Of a stretch of 64,000 nt of DNA, positions 9,079 to 17,676 are shown one piece after another. The number at the start of each line of letters is the position of its first letter. The first letter of the stretch is position 1. Made by a program: the position numbers and the translations under genes. A model generated the notes under the pieces. It searched no databases. It saw only the letters and a program-made list of their open reading frames with translations, and was not told the DNA's origin. The DNA is from Gammaproteobacteria bacterium (GTDB lineage: Bacteria; Pseudomonadota; Gammaproteobacteria; Pseudomonadales; Ketobacteraceae), in contig JABLXQ010000016.1 in NCBI GenBank assembly GCA_013178375.1, positions 1 through 64,000 on the forward strand, given 5' to 3'.

Positions 9079-9399
9079 TTACATCTGGAATTCGGGCAAA
9101 TGCACGGTCATGCCGTCCATCGCCTCGGTGGTTCGAACCTGACAGCCGAGACGCGAGGTTTGCGCCCGCTCCGGGGTCATGGACAGCATCTGCTCCTCAG
9201 CGTCGCCGATCGATCCGGTCTTGCCGAACCACTCATCCGCAACGATCATGTGGCAGGTGCCGCAGGCGCACTCCCCGCCACAATCACCGTCGATACCGGG
9301 AACGGCATTATCGACGGCAATCTGCATCAGCGTGGTTCCAGCCTCAAATTCTGTGACATGTTCGGTGTTGTCATGCTCAATAAAGGTAATCTTGCCCAC
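9079..9399 (-). CDS. [2Fe-2S] ferredoxin, adrenodoxin/putidaredoxin type
   Basis: This 106-residue ferredoxin has the cluster pattern CGGECACGTC, which gives the required C-x5-C-x2-C plus one extra Cys, and a distant fourth ligand in RLGCQV near residue 86. It would shuttle electrons from the reductase at 6212 to the CYP153 at 7649. The start is GTG at 9399, supported by GGAGAGAGG directly upstream; no ATG fits. It is the first gene of the ferredoxin-P450 transcript and is divergent from the AraC-type regulator. Confidence 0.93.
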   Translation of the reverse strand: MGKITFIEHDNTEHVTEFEAGTTLMQIAVDNAVPGIDGDCGGECACGTCHMIVADEWFGKTGSIGDAEEQMLSMTPERAQTSRLGCQVRTTEAMDGMTVHLPEFQM

Positions 9400-9461
9400 T
9401 GCCTCTCTCCTGCGAGTAACTTACTGCATTGGATAGTGATTCGAAGCGAACACGGCGACGA

Positions 9462-9500
9462 GGTCATTTCTTGACACTGTGGGGGTCATTTAGAGACAAT
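9462..9500. promoter_or_regulatory. Candidate AraC-type direct repeats and promoter in the araC-ferredoxin gap
   Basis: Two copies of GGTCATTT (9462-9469 and 9484-9491) are spaced 22 bp apart start to start, about two helical turns, as is usual for AraC-family half-sites. They overlap a plausible sigma-70 promoter for the regulator gene (TTGACA at 9471-9476, GACAAT at 9495-9500, 18-bp spacer). This fits autoregulation and control of the divergent ferredoxin-P450 operon. Confidence 0.5.
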
Positions 9501-9517
9501 GTCACCGCATAGGAGCA

Positions 9518-10594
9518 ATGGGCAAGCCGATGGCACAACAGGCAGATGGTTGGCAAAATCTTGAAGCTAGTATTCCGTCGAACTATTCGCGGATTATCGC
9601 CCGTGAGCTGGACCTGACAGTCAGACAGTTGCCCATTTTACTGCGTGGCACGGCTCTTGACGTCGAGCAGTTCCTGAGCGAGGACAGCCTGCTCACACCG
9701 GCCCAGCAGGTACGGGTCTTGCGCAACGCACTGGCGCTGTCCGGCCAGCCGGAATTCGGATTACGTCTGGGCAAACGCCTGACCCCGGCAACCCACGGTG
9801 CGATGGGATTTGCCGCCTCCAGCAGCCCGGACCTGCTCAGCGCATTACGGGCGATACACACCTTCCTGCCCACCCGCGCCAGCGTTATCCAGCTGCATTT
9901 GCAGCAGGTTGAAGAACATCTGGAGTGCAGGCTGGATTTTCAGGTGCCGCTGAACGCAGACCTCCAGCGCTGCGTGGCGGACACGATTGTCAAGGTGCTG
10001 CTCGAATTCGGCGAGTTCATTGTCGGCCGCCCCCTGTATGAGGCGGAAATAGGCTTTACCCATCCGGCACCCGAATACCATGCCCTCTATGCCGAGTATT
10101 TGTCCGGACGAATTCGCTTTGGCTGTGATCAGTTGACGCTCAAGCTACCGATGACGCTGTGCCAGGAACCGAACGCCTCCGCCAATCATGAAAACTACCG
10201 TCTTGCCCTGCAGCAGTGCGAAGCCATGCTAGCGCAACTTCCGACCCATAAACCGAACTACCAGACCCGGCTCAAGAAGATGATGCTGTCCCGACCACCC
10301 GGCACGCTCAGTGAAGAAGAAGCCGCAGCCTCCCTGTTCATGAACAAACGCACTCTGGCCCGCAAGCTCAAACAGGAGAACAGCAGTTTTCGACAAATTC
10401 GTGACGACATCCTGTCCCAGCAGGCGGCCAGCTACCTGTGCGACAGCAAACTGTCGATCGAGGACATCGCGGCGTTGATGCACTATCACGACAGCGCCAA
10501 TTTCAGGCGTGCCTTCAAACGCTGGTTTGGCCATCCGCCCGAGCAGTACAGGCAGCGTGTCAGTTCGCGAGGGGCTATGCCGCCCAGGGCTTGA
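9518..10594 (+). CDS. AraC-family transcriptional regulator with an N-terminal OruR/ArmR-type domain
   Basis: This 358-residue protein has an N-terminal effector-type domain (residues ~20-210, of the Arabinose_bd/OruR class) and a C-terminal pair of helix-turn-helix motifs (about residues 255-350). The latter includes LSIEDIAALMHYHDSANFRRAFKRW, split here as LSIEDIAALM and SANFRRAFKRW, and ends HPPEQYR. It is transcribed away from the ferredoxin-CYP153 genes, so it is very likely their activator, responding to the hydrocarbon or a product. The ATG at 9518 has TAGGAG upstream; a second in-frame ATG at 9530 is possible. Direct repeats in the shared promoter region may be its binding sites. Confidence 0.9.
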   Translation: MGKPMAQQADGWQNLEASIPSNYSRIIARELDLTVRQLPILLRGTALDVEQFLSEDSLLTPAQQVRVLRNALALSGQPEFGLRLGKRLTPATHGAMGFAASSSPDLLSALRAIHTFLPTRASVIQLHLQQVEEHLECRLDFQVPLNADLQRCVADTIVKVLLEFGEFIVGRPLYEAEIGFTHPAPEYHALYAEYLSGRIRFGCDQLTLKLPMTLCQEPNASANHENYRLALQQCEAMLAQLPTHKPNYQTRLKKMMLSRPPGTLSEEEAAASLFMNKRTLARKLKQENSSFRQIRDDILSQQAASYLCDSKLSIEDIAALMHYHDSANFRRAFKRWFGHPPEQYRQRVSSRGAMPPRA

Positions 10595-10717
10595 GGATGG
10601 TCTGAAAATTTGCCTGACAACAAGCGATCTCTGTTCTTGGCTAACATAGAATAGTTCTAGACTCCATCATCCATATCCAGCCCGACGAAATAGCAAAACA
10701 TCAGGTCGTGGTCCTGT

Positions 10718-10944
10718 CTATCCATCGCTAGCGCACAATAGCTTCAACCGCAGTGTATTCATCTGGCATTTTTCCAGCGCAGTATGTTGCAGTGCCAGAC
10801 TGCGCAATCCCTGCATCAGGACATAGGTAAATCCGGACAGATGCCTGCTTTTGCCATCAATTTGCGGTTGCTAGCCATGCCAACTACATAATCGATACTC
10901 GCTGCAAAATCACACCAGTTCAACAAGCGAGGCAGGAAGCAGTA
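10718..10944 (-). pseudogene. Decayed C-terminal part of an IS1380-family transposase
   Basis: The gap 10595-11009 is not empty. On the minus strand one frame reads LLNWCDFAASIDYVVGMAS then NRKLMAKAG before a stop. A shifted frame reads FTYVLMQGLRSLALQHTALE then NTLRLKLL, ending at a TAG (10718-10720). These match in order the C-terminal blocks of IS1380-family DDE transposases (DWCE..VDYV.G and FAYVLLE.LR ... IRLKLLKIGA), with the section between them deleted and the frame lost. No intact ends of the element were found. Family assignment is by remembered motifs and needs a search. Confidence 0.65.
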
Positions 10945-11009
10945 TTCGTCTACACTTTCCTAATCTGGCTTGTTGGCATTTGTCTCTTCAGCCCCCGGGG
11001 GGAATAAAA

Positions 11010-12233
11010 ATGAAAAAGCGCTCTCGAGGCGGCACACAGCAGCAAACTGCAGAAAACACGCCTCTTATTGGTATGCTTTGGCTCAGGAACCCCTTGGACT
11101 GGCATCCCATTGACCGTTTTATTCTGCTTGCAAGCCTGGTTATGCTGGCGACTGTTGTGTTTAGCATTGCGCTTGCTGGCACCATGGCGCTGGCGCCGCA
11201 ATACCTTGCACTGCCTGTCGCCTGGACGTTGCTCGGTCTGTACGGCCTGCATATCATCTTACTCGCCAGCTACATCTGGCTGGCATGGAAACGACGTCGC
11301 AGGGAAAACGACTGGCCCGCATTTGAAAACATTGTCATCGCCGGTTTCGTGATCAATATCATACTGAGCAGCTATCTTACCGGCACGTATTTCACCCATG
11401 GGCTTCTGTTTTTTTTCGTTGGCGTCAACATCGCTTCGGCGTTGACCTGGGTAACAAAGATACTCGTCGCCTACTGGACCGTCTTGGTGACCCTAATCAC
11501 ATTCGCCACCATTGACTTTAGCGGCGCGTTTAAACATGCACCCTTGCTGTCCCGGTCCGTATATCAGCCTGACGGCTCACCGGTGATCGGGTGGTTGTTC
11601 ATAGAAGTCACAGTCGCCGCTATTCATTACTCCGTCCTATACCTCTGCATGCTTGTCATCCGACGCTGGGCAGAAAGGGAAAACCTCTATCGTGAAATGT
11701 CCAACGTCGATGGCCTCACCCGTCTGATCAACCGCCGCTGCTTCATCGAACGGGCAAAAAATGAACTGGCACGAGCCAAGAGATTGTCCAGTAACACGCC
11801 GAAGTCCCTGGGCTGCATAATGCTGGACCTAGACCACTTCAAGCACATCAACGACACTTGGGGTCACCACGCCGGCGATGCGGTATTGGTAGCAGCGTCG
11901 GAGATCATGATGGCCAACGCACGCCCGTACGATGAGGTGGGTCGCTATGGCGGGGAGGAGTTCGCTATTCTGCTCCCGGGCGTGACACTGAAAATCGCGG
12001 CCGGAATCGCCGAGCGACTGCACAAGGCAATCAGCGACGCAGTGGTGGAAATCGATGGCAATCGTATCAGCATTTCCGCAAGCTTCGGCGTCGCCTGCTA
12101 CCCGACCCACGCCATCTCCGACCTGAACGACTTGCTCAAAGCGGCCGATCAGGCCCTCTACGAGGCCAAACGAGGCGGCCGCAATCGCGTAATTTTGGCG
12201 AATACCACCGATCAGGACGGTGTCACCGGATAA
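11010..12233 (+). CDS. Membrane-bound diguanylate cyclase (GGDEF)
   Basis: This 407-residue protein has an N-terminal membrane region with five or six hydrophobic helices (about residues 25-215). It is followed by a GGDEF domain with the active-site motif RYGGEEF. The inhibitory I-site RxxD is present as RPYD, five residues before GGEEF, so product feedback inhibition is likely. It makes cyclic di-GMP from GTP in response to an unknown signal sensed in the membrane. The start was set at 11010 where GGGGGGAA lies 8 bp upstream. It stands alone, between the IS relic and the FadL-like gene, with no obvious partner. Confidence 0.9.
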   Translation: MKKRSRGGTQQQTAENTPLIGMLWLRNPLDWHPIDRFILLASLVMLATVVFSIALAGTMALAPQYLALPVAWTLLGLYGLHIILLASYIWLAWKRRRRENDWPAFENIVIAGFVINIILSSYLTGTYFTHGLLFFFVGVNIASALTWVTKILVAYWTVLVTLITFATIDFSGAFKHAPLLSRSVYQPDGSPVIGWLFIEVTVAAIHYSVLYLCMLVIRRWAERENLYREMSNVDGLTRLINRRCFIERAKNELARAKRLSSNTPKSLGCIMLDLDHFKHINDTWGHHAGDAVLVAASEIMMANARPYDEVGRYGGEEFAILLPGVTLKIAAGIAERLHKAISDAVVEIDGNRISISASFGVACYPTHAISDLNDLLKAADQALYEAKRGGRNRVILANTTDQDGVTG

Positions 12234-12294
12234 CTCACTGTGTTTCGGCGCAGCTACCTTCATGAAAGTCAGTGCTGGCCCTGCAGCATAGTCG

Positions 12295-12335
12295 GGGGGC
12301 GACCGGGGTAAGGTTTCAACCGGCAAAACGCCCCC
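12295..12335. other. Hairpin in the 12234-12802 intergenic region
   Basis: A 7-bp perfect G/C stem (GGGGGCG with CGCCCCC) contains an inner CCGG/CCGG pairing. No U-tract follows, so a simple terminator is not convincing. The rest of this 569-bp gap shows no gene I can support. The promoter of the FadL-like gene lies at its right end. Confidence 0.35.
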
Positions 12336-12711
12336 AGGTTCGTCGCCCTCTACGGTGCCGGGGAGTTTCGACATGGCTAAGTATCAATACAACGGCTGCG
12401 GCGATATCTCTGAGCCTTTGGCGAAGTAAGAGGGCTATCCGCCGATGCCGTTTGCAAAACGGCCCGCAATGCAGTGTTCGTTACAAGAAAAATTTCGAGC
12501 GAATGGAAGCGCGAGGGCAAGTCGCTTCACGAGAAATGCCCTCTGCCAGCTCCCACATTCAAGGACCGTTCCCGCGCCTCTTGCTCCGCTACTCTCCGTT
12601 CTGCCCGAGCACCACCCCTGATCTCCTAACGCGACAAATATCCCGAATGCCCTATTGCCCAATATTACGTTTCACGTATTCCTGGTCATCATTCGTTTGT
12701 GCATCTTTCTC

Positions 12712-12740
12712 TTGACGTTGGTTGGCCAACCAAGTAAAAG
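12712..12740 (+). promoter_or_regulatory. Promoter with perfect palindromic operator, site 2
   Basis: A -35 TTGACG (12712-12717) and a -10-like TAAAAG (12735-12740) flank the exact 16-bp palindrome TTGGTTGGCCAACCAA (12718-12733), which fills the 17-bp spacer. It is the most symmetrical of the four sites and controls the FadL-like and lipoprotein genes. Repression by a dimeric (TetR-type) regulator is the likely mode. Confidence 0.7.
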
Positions 12741-12802
12741 ACTCGTTCAAACAACCAAAAACAACCACAAGAAAAATAACACAAAAAAAAGGGGGTAATT
12801 GC

Positions 12803-14188
12803 ATGGCATGCACAATTCACCGGTTGTTGCCGACCACCTACAGCCTGTTCCTGACAGCAGCAATAATTGGCACACAGCCCGACGATGCCTTTGCCGGCGC
12901 AGGCGACGGAGCATCCACCTATGGCCTTGGCCCGGTCAACGCCGGTTCCGCCCAGGCTTTCAGCGCCTTCGATCCCGGTGCCTGGGCGGTGTACTATAAC
13001 CCCGCCGCCCTAGCCCGCACCCCGGAAGGTGAGCTGAGTATTGTGCTGCAATACGGCGACCAGGAACTGCGAGCAAAATCGCTGGGAGGGTCTGACCCGG
13101 TGACACGCGAGAATGACGTACTATCGGATACCAGTTCGGAGCTTGCATTGCTGGGCATCAAAGCCCGTATTGGCGGCGCATCGGACACAACCCGCCCGAT
13201 GTACCTTGGAATAAACGTTGGCGTCGATGAATACATCTCCAACATTCTACCGTACCAGGCCAATACCGCAGAGCAAGGCCAATTCCTGCGCTACGAGTCC
13301 CAGCCGCTTTATCTGGCATTTGGTGGCGCTGTTCGTGATCTCGTTCGAGGGGTCGATGTCGGCTTTTCAGCACGCTTGACACTGGCGGCAAAGGCTCGTC
13401 TTGTAGCGGTCTCCGATCTCGCAGGCAATACCGATTCTGAGCAGATTTCGATGAAGGCAGAGCCTTCCCTGTCCCCCGCTGTGGGCCTTAACGTCCGCAC
13501 TTCCGAGCTATTCTGTGGCCATTCACCTTGGCGTCCATCATCTTGTCTGCCGTTCGGACTCGATGGACTGGAGGTGGCACTATTCTGGCGCGACGAAACC
13601 AACTACGAGGTCAGTGTGGATGCCAACGTGGTTATCCCCGGCGTCGTCCCCGAACCGGGACTTGATCTGGCGCTTTCTACCATTGACTCGTACCAGCCGC
13701 CAGTGTTCGGCGGCAGCTTCCTGCTGCCTCTTGGGAAGCTCGAGCTTGTGGCCTCTGTCGAGCAACATCAGTGGTCCGAGCTGGAAAGTCAGTTTTCCGG
13801 GGACACCATTAGGGACCAGGCGGACTTGCGTTTCGATGACGTCGTCGTTTCCCGCGCTGGCGCCAGCTTCCGGTGGTCTGACCAGCTCAGGCTGTTTGGC
13901 GGGGTGGCGCTGGAGGATTCGCCATTGAAATCTTCCCGCTCACAAGACGTCAACTTCCTGGATGCCGACAAAATGGTGCTGGGCGTTGGTGGCGACTATC
14001 GCCTAAATAGTGCGCCCATCATTAATGCTCCCCTGGTGCTGTCGCTGGCCTATCAGTACCAGAAGCTCGACGAGCGCGATTTCGAGCTGACGTCCATCAA
14101 CTCGTCTTCCGATCCGGCACCTTACGAAACAGTACGCGCCGACGGAGAGATTCACGTCTTCTCTTTATCCGCTTCCCTGAAGTTCTAA
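12803..14188 (+). CDS. FadL/TodX-like outer-membrane beta-barrel protein
   Basis: This 461-residue exported protein has a signal peptide ending in DDAFA/GAG, a glycine/alanine-rich mature N-terminus with the YYNPAALA motif typical of FadL/OmpP1-type hydrocarbon transporters, alternating beta-strand pattern and a C-terminal Phe (SASLKF) as in barrel proteins. Such proteins carry hydrophobic substrates across the outer membrane. GGGGG precedes the ATG at 12803; the frame upstream to 12722 would start inside the operator. It is followed 47 bp later by a large Ig-repeat lipoprotein and shares operator control with the BVMO operons. That suggests uptake of the compound they degrade. Exact family membership is uncertain. 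Confidence 0.75.
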   Translation: MACTIHRLLPTTYSLFLTAAIIGTQPDDAFAGAGDGASTYGLGPVNAGSAQAFSAFDPGAWAVYYNPAALARTPEGELSIVLQYGDQELRAKSLGGSDPVTRENDVLSDTSSELALLGIKARIGGASDTTRPMYLGINVGVDEYISNILPYQANTAEQGQFLRYESQPLYLAFGGAVRDLVRGVDVGFSARLTLAAKARLVAVSDLAGNTDSEQISMKAEPSLSPAVGLNVRTSELFCGHSPWRPSSCLPFGLDGLEVALFWRDETNYEVSVDANVVIPGVVPEPGLDLALSTIDSYQPPVFGGSFLLPLGKLELVASVEQHQWSELESQFSGDTIRDQADLRFDDVVVSRAGASFRWSDQLRLFGGVALEDSPLKSSRSQDVNFLDADKMVLGVGGDYRLNSAPIINAPLVLSLAYQYQKLDERDFELTSINSSSDPAPYETVRADGEIHVFSLSASLKF

Positions 14189-14235
14189 GCGGAGCTTCGA
14201 CAGAGGCGACTAATAACAATAAGGAGAAAACCATC

Positions 14236-17200
14236 ATGAAAACAATAACAAATCACCGAACAATATCCACGCTTCTTGCACTCTGGGTACTGCTGCCTGG
14301 TTTCCTCTTGCTGTCCGCATGTGGCGGCGACAAAGGCACCATCAACACTTCCTGGACAACGCCGGAGAGTCTTATTTTCGCCTACCCCTACCCGGGACAG
14401 CAGGAAGTGCCACCCAGCACCCAGATGGTGCTTCGTTTTTCGGCGCCCCTCAATGAAACCGTCATTGAGGAAATCGACGACAGATTGCAATTGGTGACTG
14501 TAGCGGGCGGCAACCCTGCCATGTTCGTCCACGAAACGGTGGATAACGGACGTGGCCTGCTGCTACGTCCTGTCGACGAACTCGTGCCGAATACTGAATA
14601 CCAACTGCAGCTGAGCGAAGTGGGCCTAGACGGCATTGACACAGGCCCCTTCAACGACTTTCGCTTTCGCACTGCCGGTGCGCAGAAAGGCTTCGCGGGG
14701 GCAATTGGCGACGGCGACTTCAAACTGCTCGCCGCTACACCCCTGGATCAGCCCGCGCTGCTTACCGACATTGACGATGCGAGGCAGCCGAATGACATGA
14801 GCACCCTGAGAATGGCGTTCAATCGCGTACTTGATCCGGCTAGCGTCAACTATGGAAATCAGGTTCGTCTTGAAAATTCGCAGGGCAGCCTGATCGAGGC
14901 CACTCTGCTACTGCAGGGCCGCTATCTTGTGCTCGACCCAAGGGATGACCTCGAACCGACGGAACATACCTTGGTCCTGTCTGGTCTGCGCAGCCGGGAG
15001 GATGAGGAGCTCCCCCTCCTCGAACGTTCCTTCACACCAGTGGCCACACCACCGCGAGAAACGGTCGTTCTCAAGGTAGGCACGCTTGGTGAACAACAGC
15101 CGGGGCTTGCGTCAAGGCTCACCGGGCAACGCGTCAATGAGGTGCCGGTAGAAACTTTTGTGCTGGGTAACGAATCCTTTACCAGACTGGAGGGAGACTT
15201 GGCCGCGGACCTGGGTTTCGTGCCGGATTTTGCCAACGCGGCACCTCTGCGGGTGCCTGCAGGTTCAGTGCTACGCGGCAGCCCGGTGGCCGTCAATATT
15301 CTGGGTCAAGTCAACGCTGGTATCGAAACCGGTGAAGTGCTGATCACACTGCTCAGCGACGCAAACGGCTACCTGATCGCTAACCCGTTCAGTAAAGCAA
15401 AGGATGCTCCTCGCTATGCCTTGCTCAACATGGACGCAGCCATGACCGCAGAGGGCGGGATCGCCAACGCGGCACTGAGCCAGAACTTGCTGAATATTCA
15501 GGTAGTGGGCCTCGCGATAGTGGAGAATGGCGTACTGGTGATGGATGCCGCCAGCGTGGTCGAACCGGAGATTCTCGGTTTGGAGCGCGCCAGCGGCCTG
15601 CTGTCTTTCCGTCTGGAATCCTATGTCGATCAGCGCAACGCGCCGGTACCACCAGCCGATACGCGGCCGCTCGAGCTGCAGTCCTGGTCGCCCGGGGAAG
15701 ACTTTCAACCCAATGCCCGCCCCGGGGACCCTGTTATTCTGAACTTCAATAAACCCCTGAATGCAGCTTCGGTATTCCTTGACGGCGCCATCGAGATGCG
15801 TGTCGACGGCACTCTGGTACCCAAGGAGCTCGCGCCCATGCGCCACGACGGCGCAACGGTGATCATCGACGGCAGTAACCTGCAGCACAACACTGATATC
15901 GAAATTGTCCTGACCAGCTTGCTGCGCGATACGCAGGGCAATCCATTGAGCCAGGATGAGACACTGGCACTTCGCTTTGAAGACCTGTCTCTTCCCGACG
16001 GCAGCGCCGCTAATCTGCGCTCGCCAGTCGCCGCCGTGTTTCCCGGCTTTTCCTGTGCGCTTACAGACGCACTGCTTACCGGGCCACGGCCTGATTGGCG
16101 CAACGGTCGCTGCGTGGGCGGCCAGAACAGCGACCCCCTGCTCCATGTGGATAGTCTGTACAAGGACTACCCGGTCAGAGTGACTTTCAACCGTAGCATA
16201 GATCCGGTGACGATCAACGACGGCACCTTCTTCGTTGAACGCCGCGACCTGGATAACAATTGGGTACCCGTGCCCGGCCGGCTGGATATCCTGCCCCAAC
16301 GCGTTCAGTTTTTCCCAGATACCCCGTGGCGGATTGGTGACCTGTATCGTTACACATTAAGATCGGTGCCGAACGATGCCGATTGCGGCGTCAATGCCAT
16401 TTGCTCGCCTGATGGCGCACCGCTGCAAACCCGGCAAATCTCGCGAAGCAGTGCATCGGCCCCTGCCCCGCGCGAGGGCGGTCCTGATATGGTGAATCAC
16501 TTTGTCGCTGCCGACGAGGACGACCGCTATACATTAGTTGGGTTGCGCGTTCTACCAGTGGTGGATGTCAATGCCAATATGGTGTTTGATGAAGAAGAGC
16601 AAGGTGTCCTGGTCCTTCCGGACAACAGCATCGAAGCGCCACCCAATCATCTGCGGCTGGAACTGAAGGACTTCAGCGGCGTTATCACACAGGCCAATCT
16701 CGGCTGTGCAATCGGAGAGAGTTGCCCGGAAAAGCGCTTCGCCTTCCTCAGCAGCGGCGCTCTGGCGGCCGGCCCGCGCACCTTTGATCCCAATGTCCAG
16801 GTGAATCGGCGCCTGATCGACGGCAACCCGGCCACAGACAATTTCATGTCTGGAGCCATACGCGCCAACGTCTACCCAACCACCATCAGCACCACCAGCG
16901 TTTTTCTGCAGGCTCGGGCTCTGGCCATCATCACAATCGGTCTGGACACGGGCCCACTGGTGCTCAGGCTAATACCTCAAGGAGCTGATGAGCCCTTCAT
17001 CACCGGGTTCATCTCCGACACGCCGGACGGCCCCTGGTTCAACGCCACCTTCGACATACTGGTGGACGCCCCTGAGTTGAAACCGGCACTGGGCCCTATT
17101 ACGCTTGGTCACGATATTCGCAGCAAACGGGTGCGTAATGTGACTCTTGAGGGGCCACTGCGCTTTGTCGACGATGGCCGGTTGATCCTCAAGATCCGCA

Positions 17201-17328
17201 ATCCTGATCCACTCCTGATTCCGGCCAGTATCAACTTGGCGGGTATCGGTCTTGCGAGTGTGCAATTGGAGGTTCCCTCCCTTGCTGCCGATCTGACGTT
17301 AACCTTTCTGCCTGTTAAGGACTTCTGA
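14236..17328 (+). CDS. Large lipoprotein with repeated bacterial Ig-like (SbsA/Big_5) domains
   Basis: This 1030-residue protein begins with a lipoprotein signal peptide, lipobox LLSAC with Cys at residue 29. It contains at least four Ig-like repeats of the Big_5 type, recognised by the recurring pattern PVxLxFNKPLN followed by a strand-rich stretch (around residues 50-140, 165-255, 470-580 and 630-715). The C-terminal ~280 residues have several Cys and lack clear repeats. It is probably anchored in the outer membrane, either on the inner leaflet or at the surface. Its gene follows the FadL-like barrel and ends at a strong terminator, so the two form a two-gene unit. A role in binding hydrophobic substrate or supporting the barrel is inferred. 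No enzyme motif was seen. Confidence 0.8.
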   Translation: MKTITNHRTISTLLALWVLLPGFLLLSACGGDKGTINTSWTTPESLIFAYPYPGQQEVPPSTQMVLRFSAPLNETVIEEIDDRLQLVTVAGGNPAMFVHETVDNGRGLLLRPVDELVPNTEYQLQLSEVGLDGIDTGPFNDFRFRTAGAQKGFAGAIGDGDFKLLAATPLDQPALLTDIDDARQPNDMSTLRMAFNRVLDPASVNYGNQVRLENSQGSLIEATLLLQGRYLVLDPRDDLEPTEHTLVLSGLRSREDEELPLLERSFTPVATPPRETVVLKVGTLGEQQPGLASRLTGQRVNEVPVETFVLGNESFTRLEGDLAADLGFVPDFANAAPLRVPAGSVLRGSPVAVNILGQVNAGIETGEVLITLLSDANGYLIANPFSKAKDAPRYALLNMDAAMTAEGGIANAALSQNLLNIQVVGLAIVENGVLVMDAASVVEPEILGLERASGLLSFRLESYVDQRNAPVPPADTRPLELQSWSPGEDFQPNARPGDPVILNFNKPLNAASVFLDGAIEMRVDGTLVPKELAPMRHDGATVIIDGSNLQHNTDIEIVLTSLLRDTQGNPLSQDETLALRFEDLSLPDGSAANLRSPVAAVFPGFSCALTDALLTGPRPDWRNGRCVGGQNSDPLLHVDSLYKDYPVRVTFNRSIDPVTINDGTFFVERRDLDNNWVPVPGRLDILPQRVQFFPDTPWRIGDLYRYTLRSVPNDADCGVNAICSPDGAPLQTRQISRSSASAPAPREGGPDMVNHFVAADEDDRYTLVGLRVLPVVDVNANMVFDEEEQGVLVLPDNSIEAPPNHLRLELKDFSGVITQANLGCAIGESCPEKRFAFLSSGALAAGPRTFDPNVQVNRRLIDGNPATDNFMSGAIRANVYPTTISTTSVFLQARALAIITIGLDTGPLVLRLIPQGADEPFITGFISDTPDGPWFNATFDILVDAPELKPALGPITLGHDIRSKRVRNVTLEGPLRFVDDGRLILKIRNPDPLLIPASINLAGIGLASVQLEVPSLAADLTLTFLPVKDF

Positions 17329-17388
17329 AGCGAAAGCCGACTCGCCGTTATGCCCCCGGGCATACGCCATTTGGCCCCGTTATGGGGT

Positions 17389-17427
17389 AATGCCAGTCAG
17401 TTAATCCCTGACTGGCATTTTCTTTTG
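17389..17427 (+). terminator. Rho-independent terminator after the lipoprotein gene
   Basis: The stem AATGCCAGTCAG / CTGACTGGCATT (12 bp) has a 7-nt loop and is followed by TTCTTTT. It closes the FadL-lipoprotein unit. The rest of the gap to 17676 holds the promoter of the next operon. Confidence 0.85.
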
Positions 17428-17617
17428 TGACGGCGTCAGGCGACTTTTCAGAAGGGACTGTTTCATTTCGCGGCCCAGCTCCCGAAGGCCTCCTCGTGTC
17501 TGTTGTATCCGGCGTTCACACGCTGGATTTAAGGTGCACTTCCGGATAAAAAGACAAAAAGTAGAAGCCTGTACGGGCGGCCGCTAGAAACGCTTTGCCA
17601 GCTGGACTTCTTTAGAC

Positions 17618-17646
17618 TATTATTTGGTTGGCCGACCAATCATAAT
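17618..17646 (+). promoter_or_regulatory. Promoter with palindromic operator, site 3
   Basis: The near-perfect palindrome TTGGTTGGCCGACCAA (17624-17639) is followed directly by a -10 hexamer CATAAT (17641-17646). The -35 is weak (CTATTA at 17617-17622). By alignment with the other three sites the operator fills the spacer. It would control the second BVMO operon starting at 17677. Confidence 0.65.
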
Positions 17647-17676
17647 TTGTTGTGCTCATACAGAATGGAGGTGGCC

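Noticed and set aside
12272-12715. Plus-strand frame upstream of the FadL-like gene, and a possible cyclic di-GMP riboswitch there
   Set aside because: The frame has no RBS, odd composition and no recognisable motif. The GC-rich hairpin lacks the conserved core of GEMM-type riboswitches.
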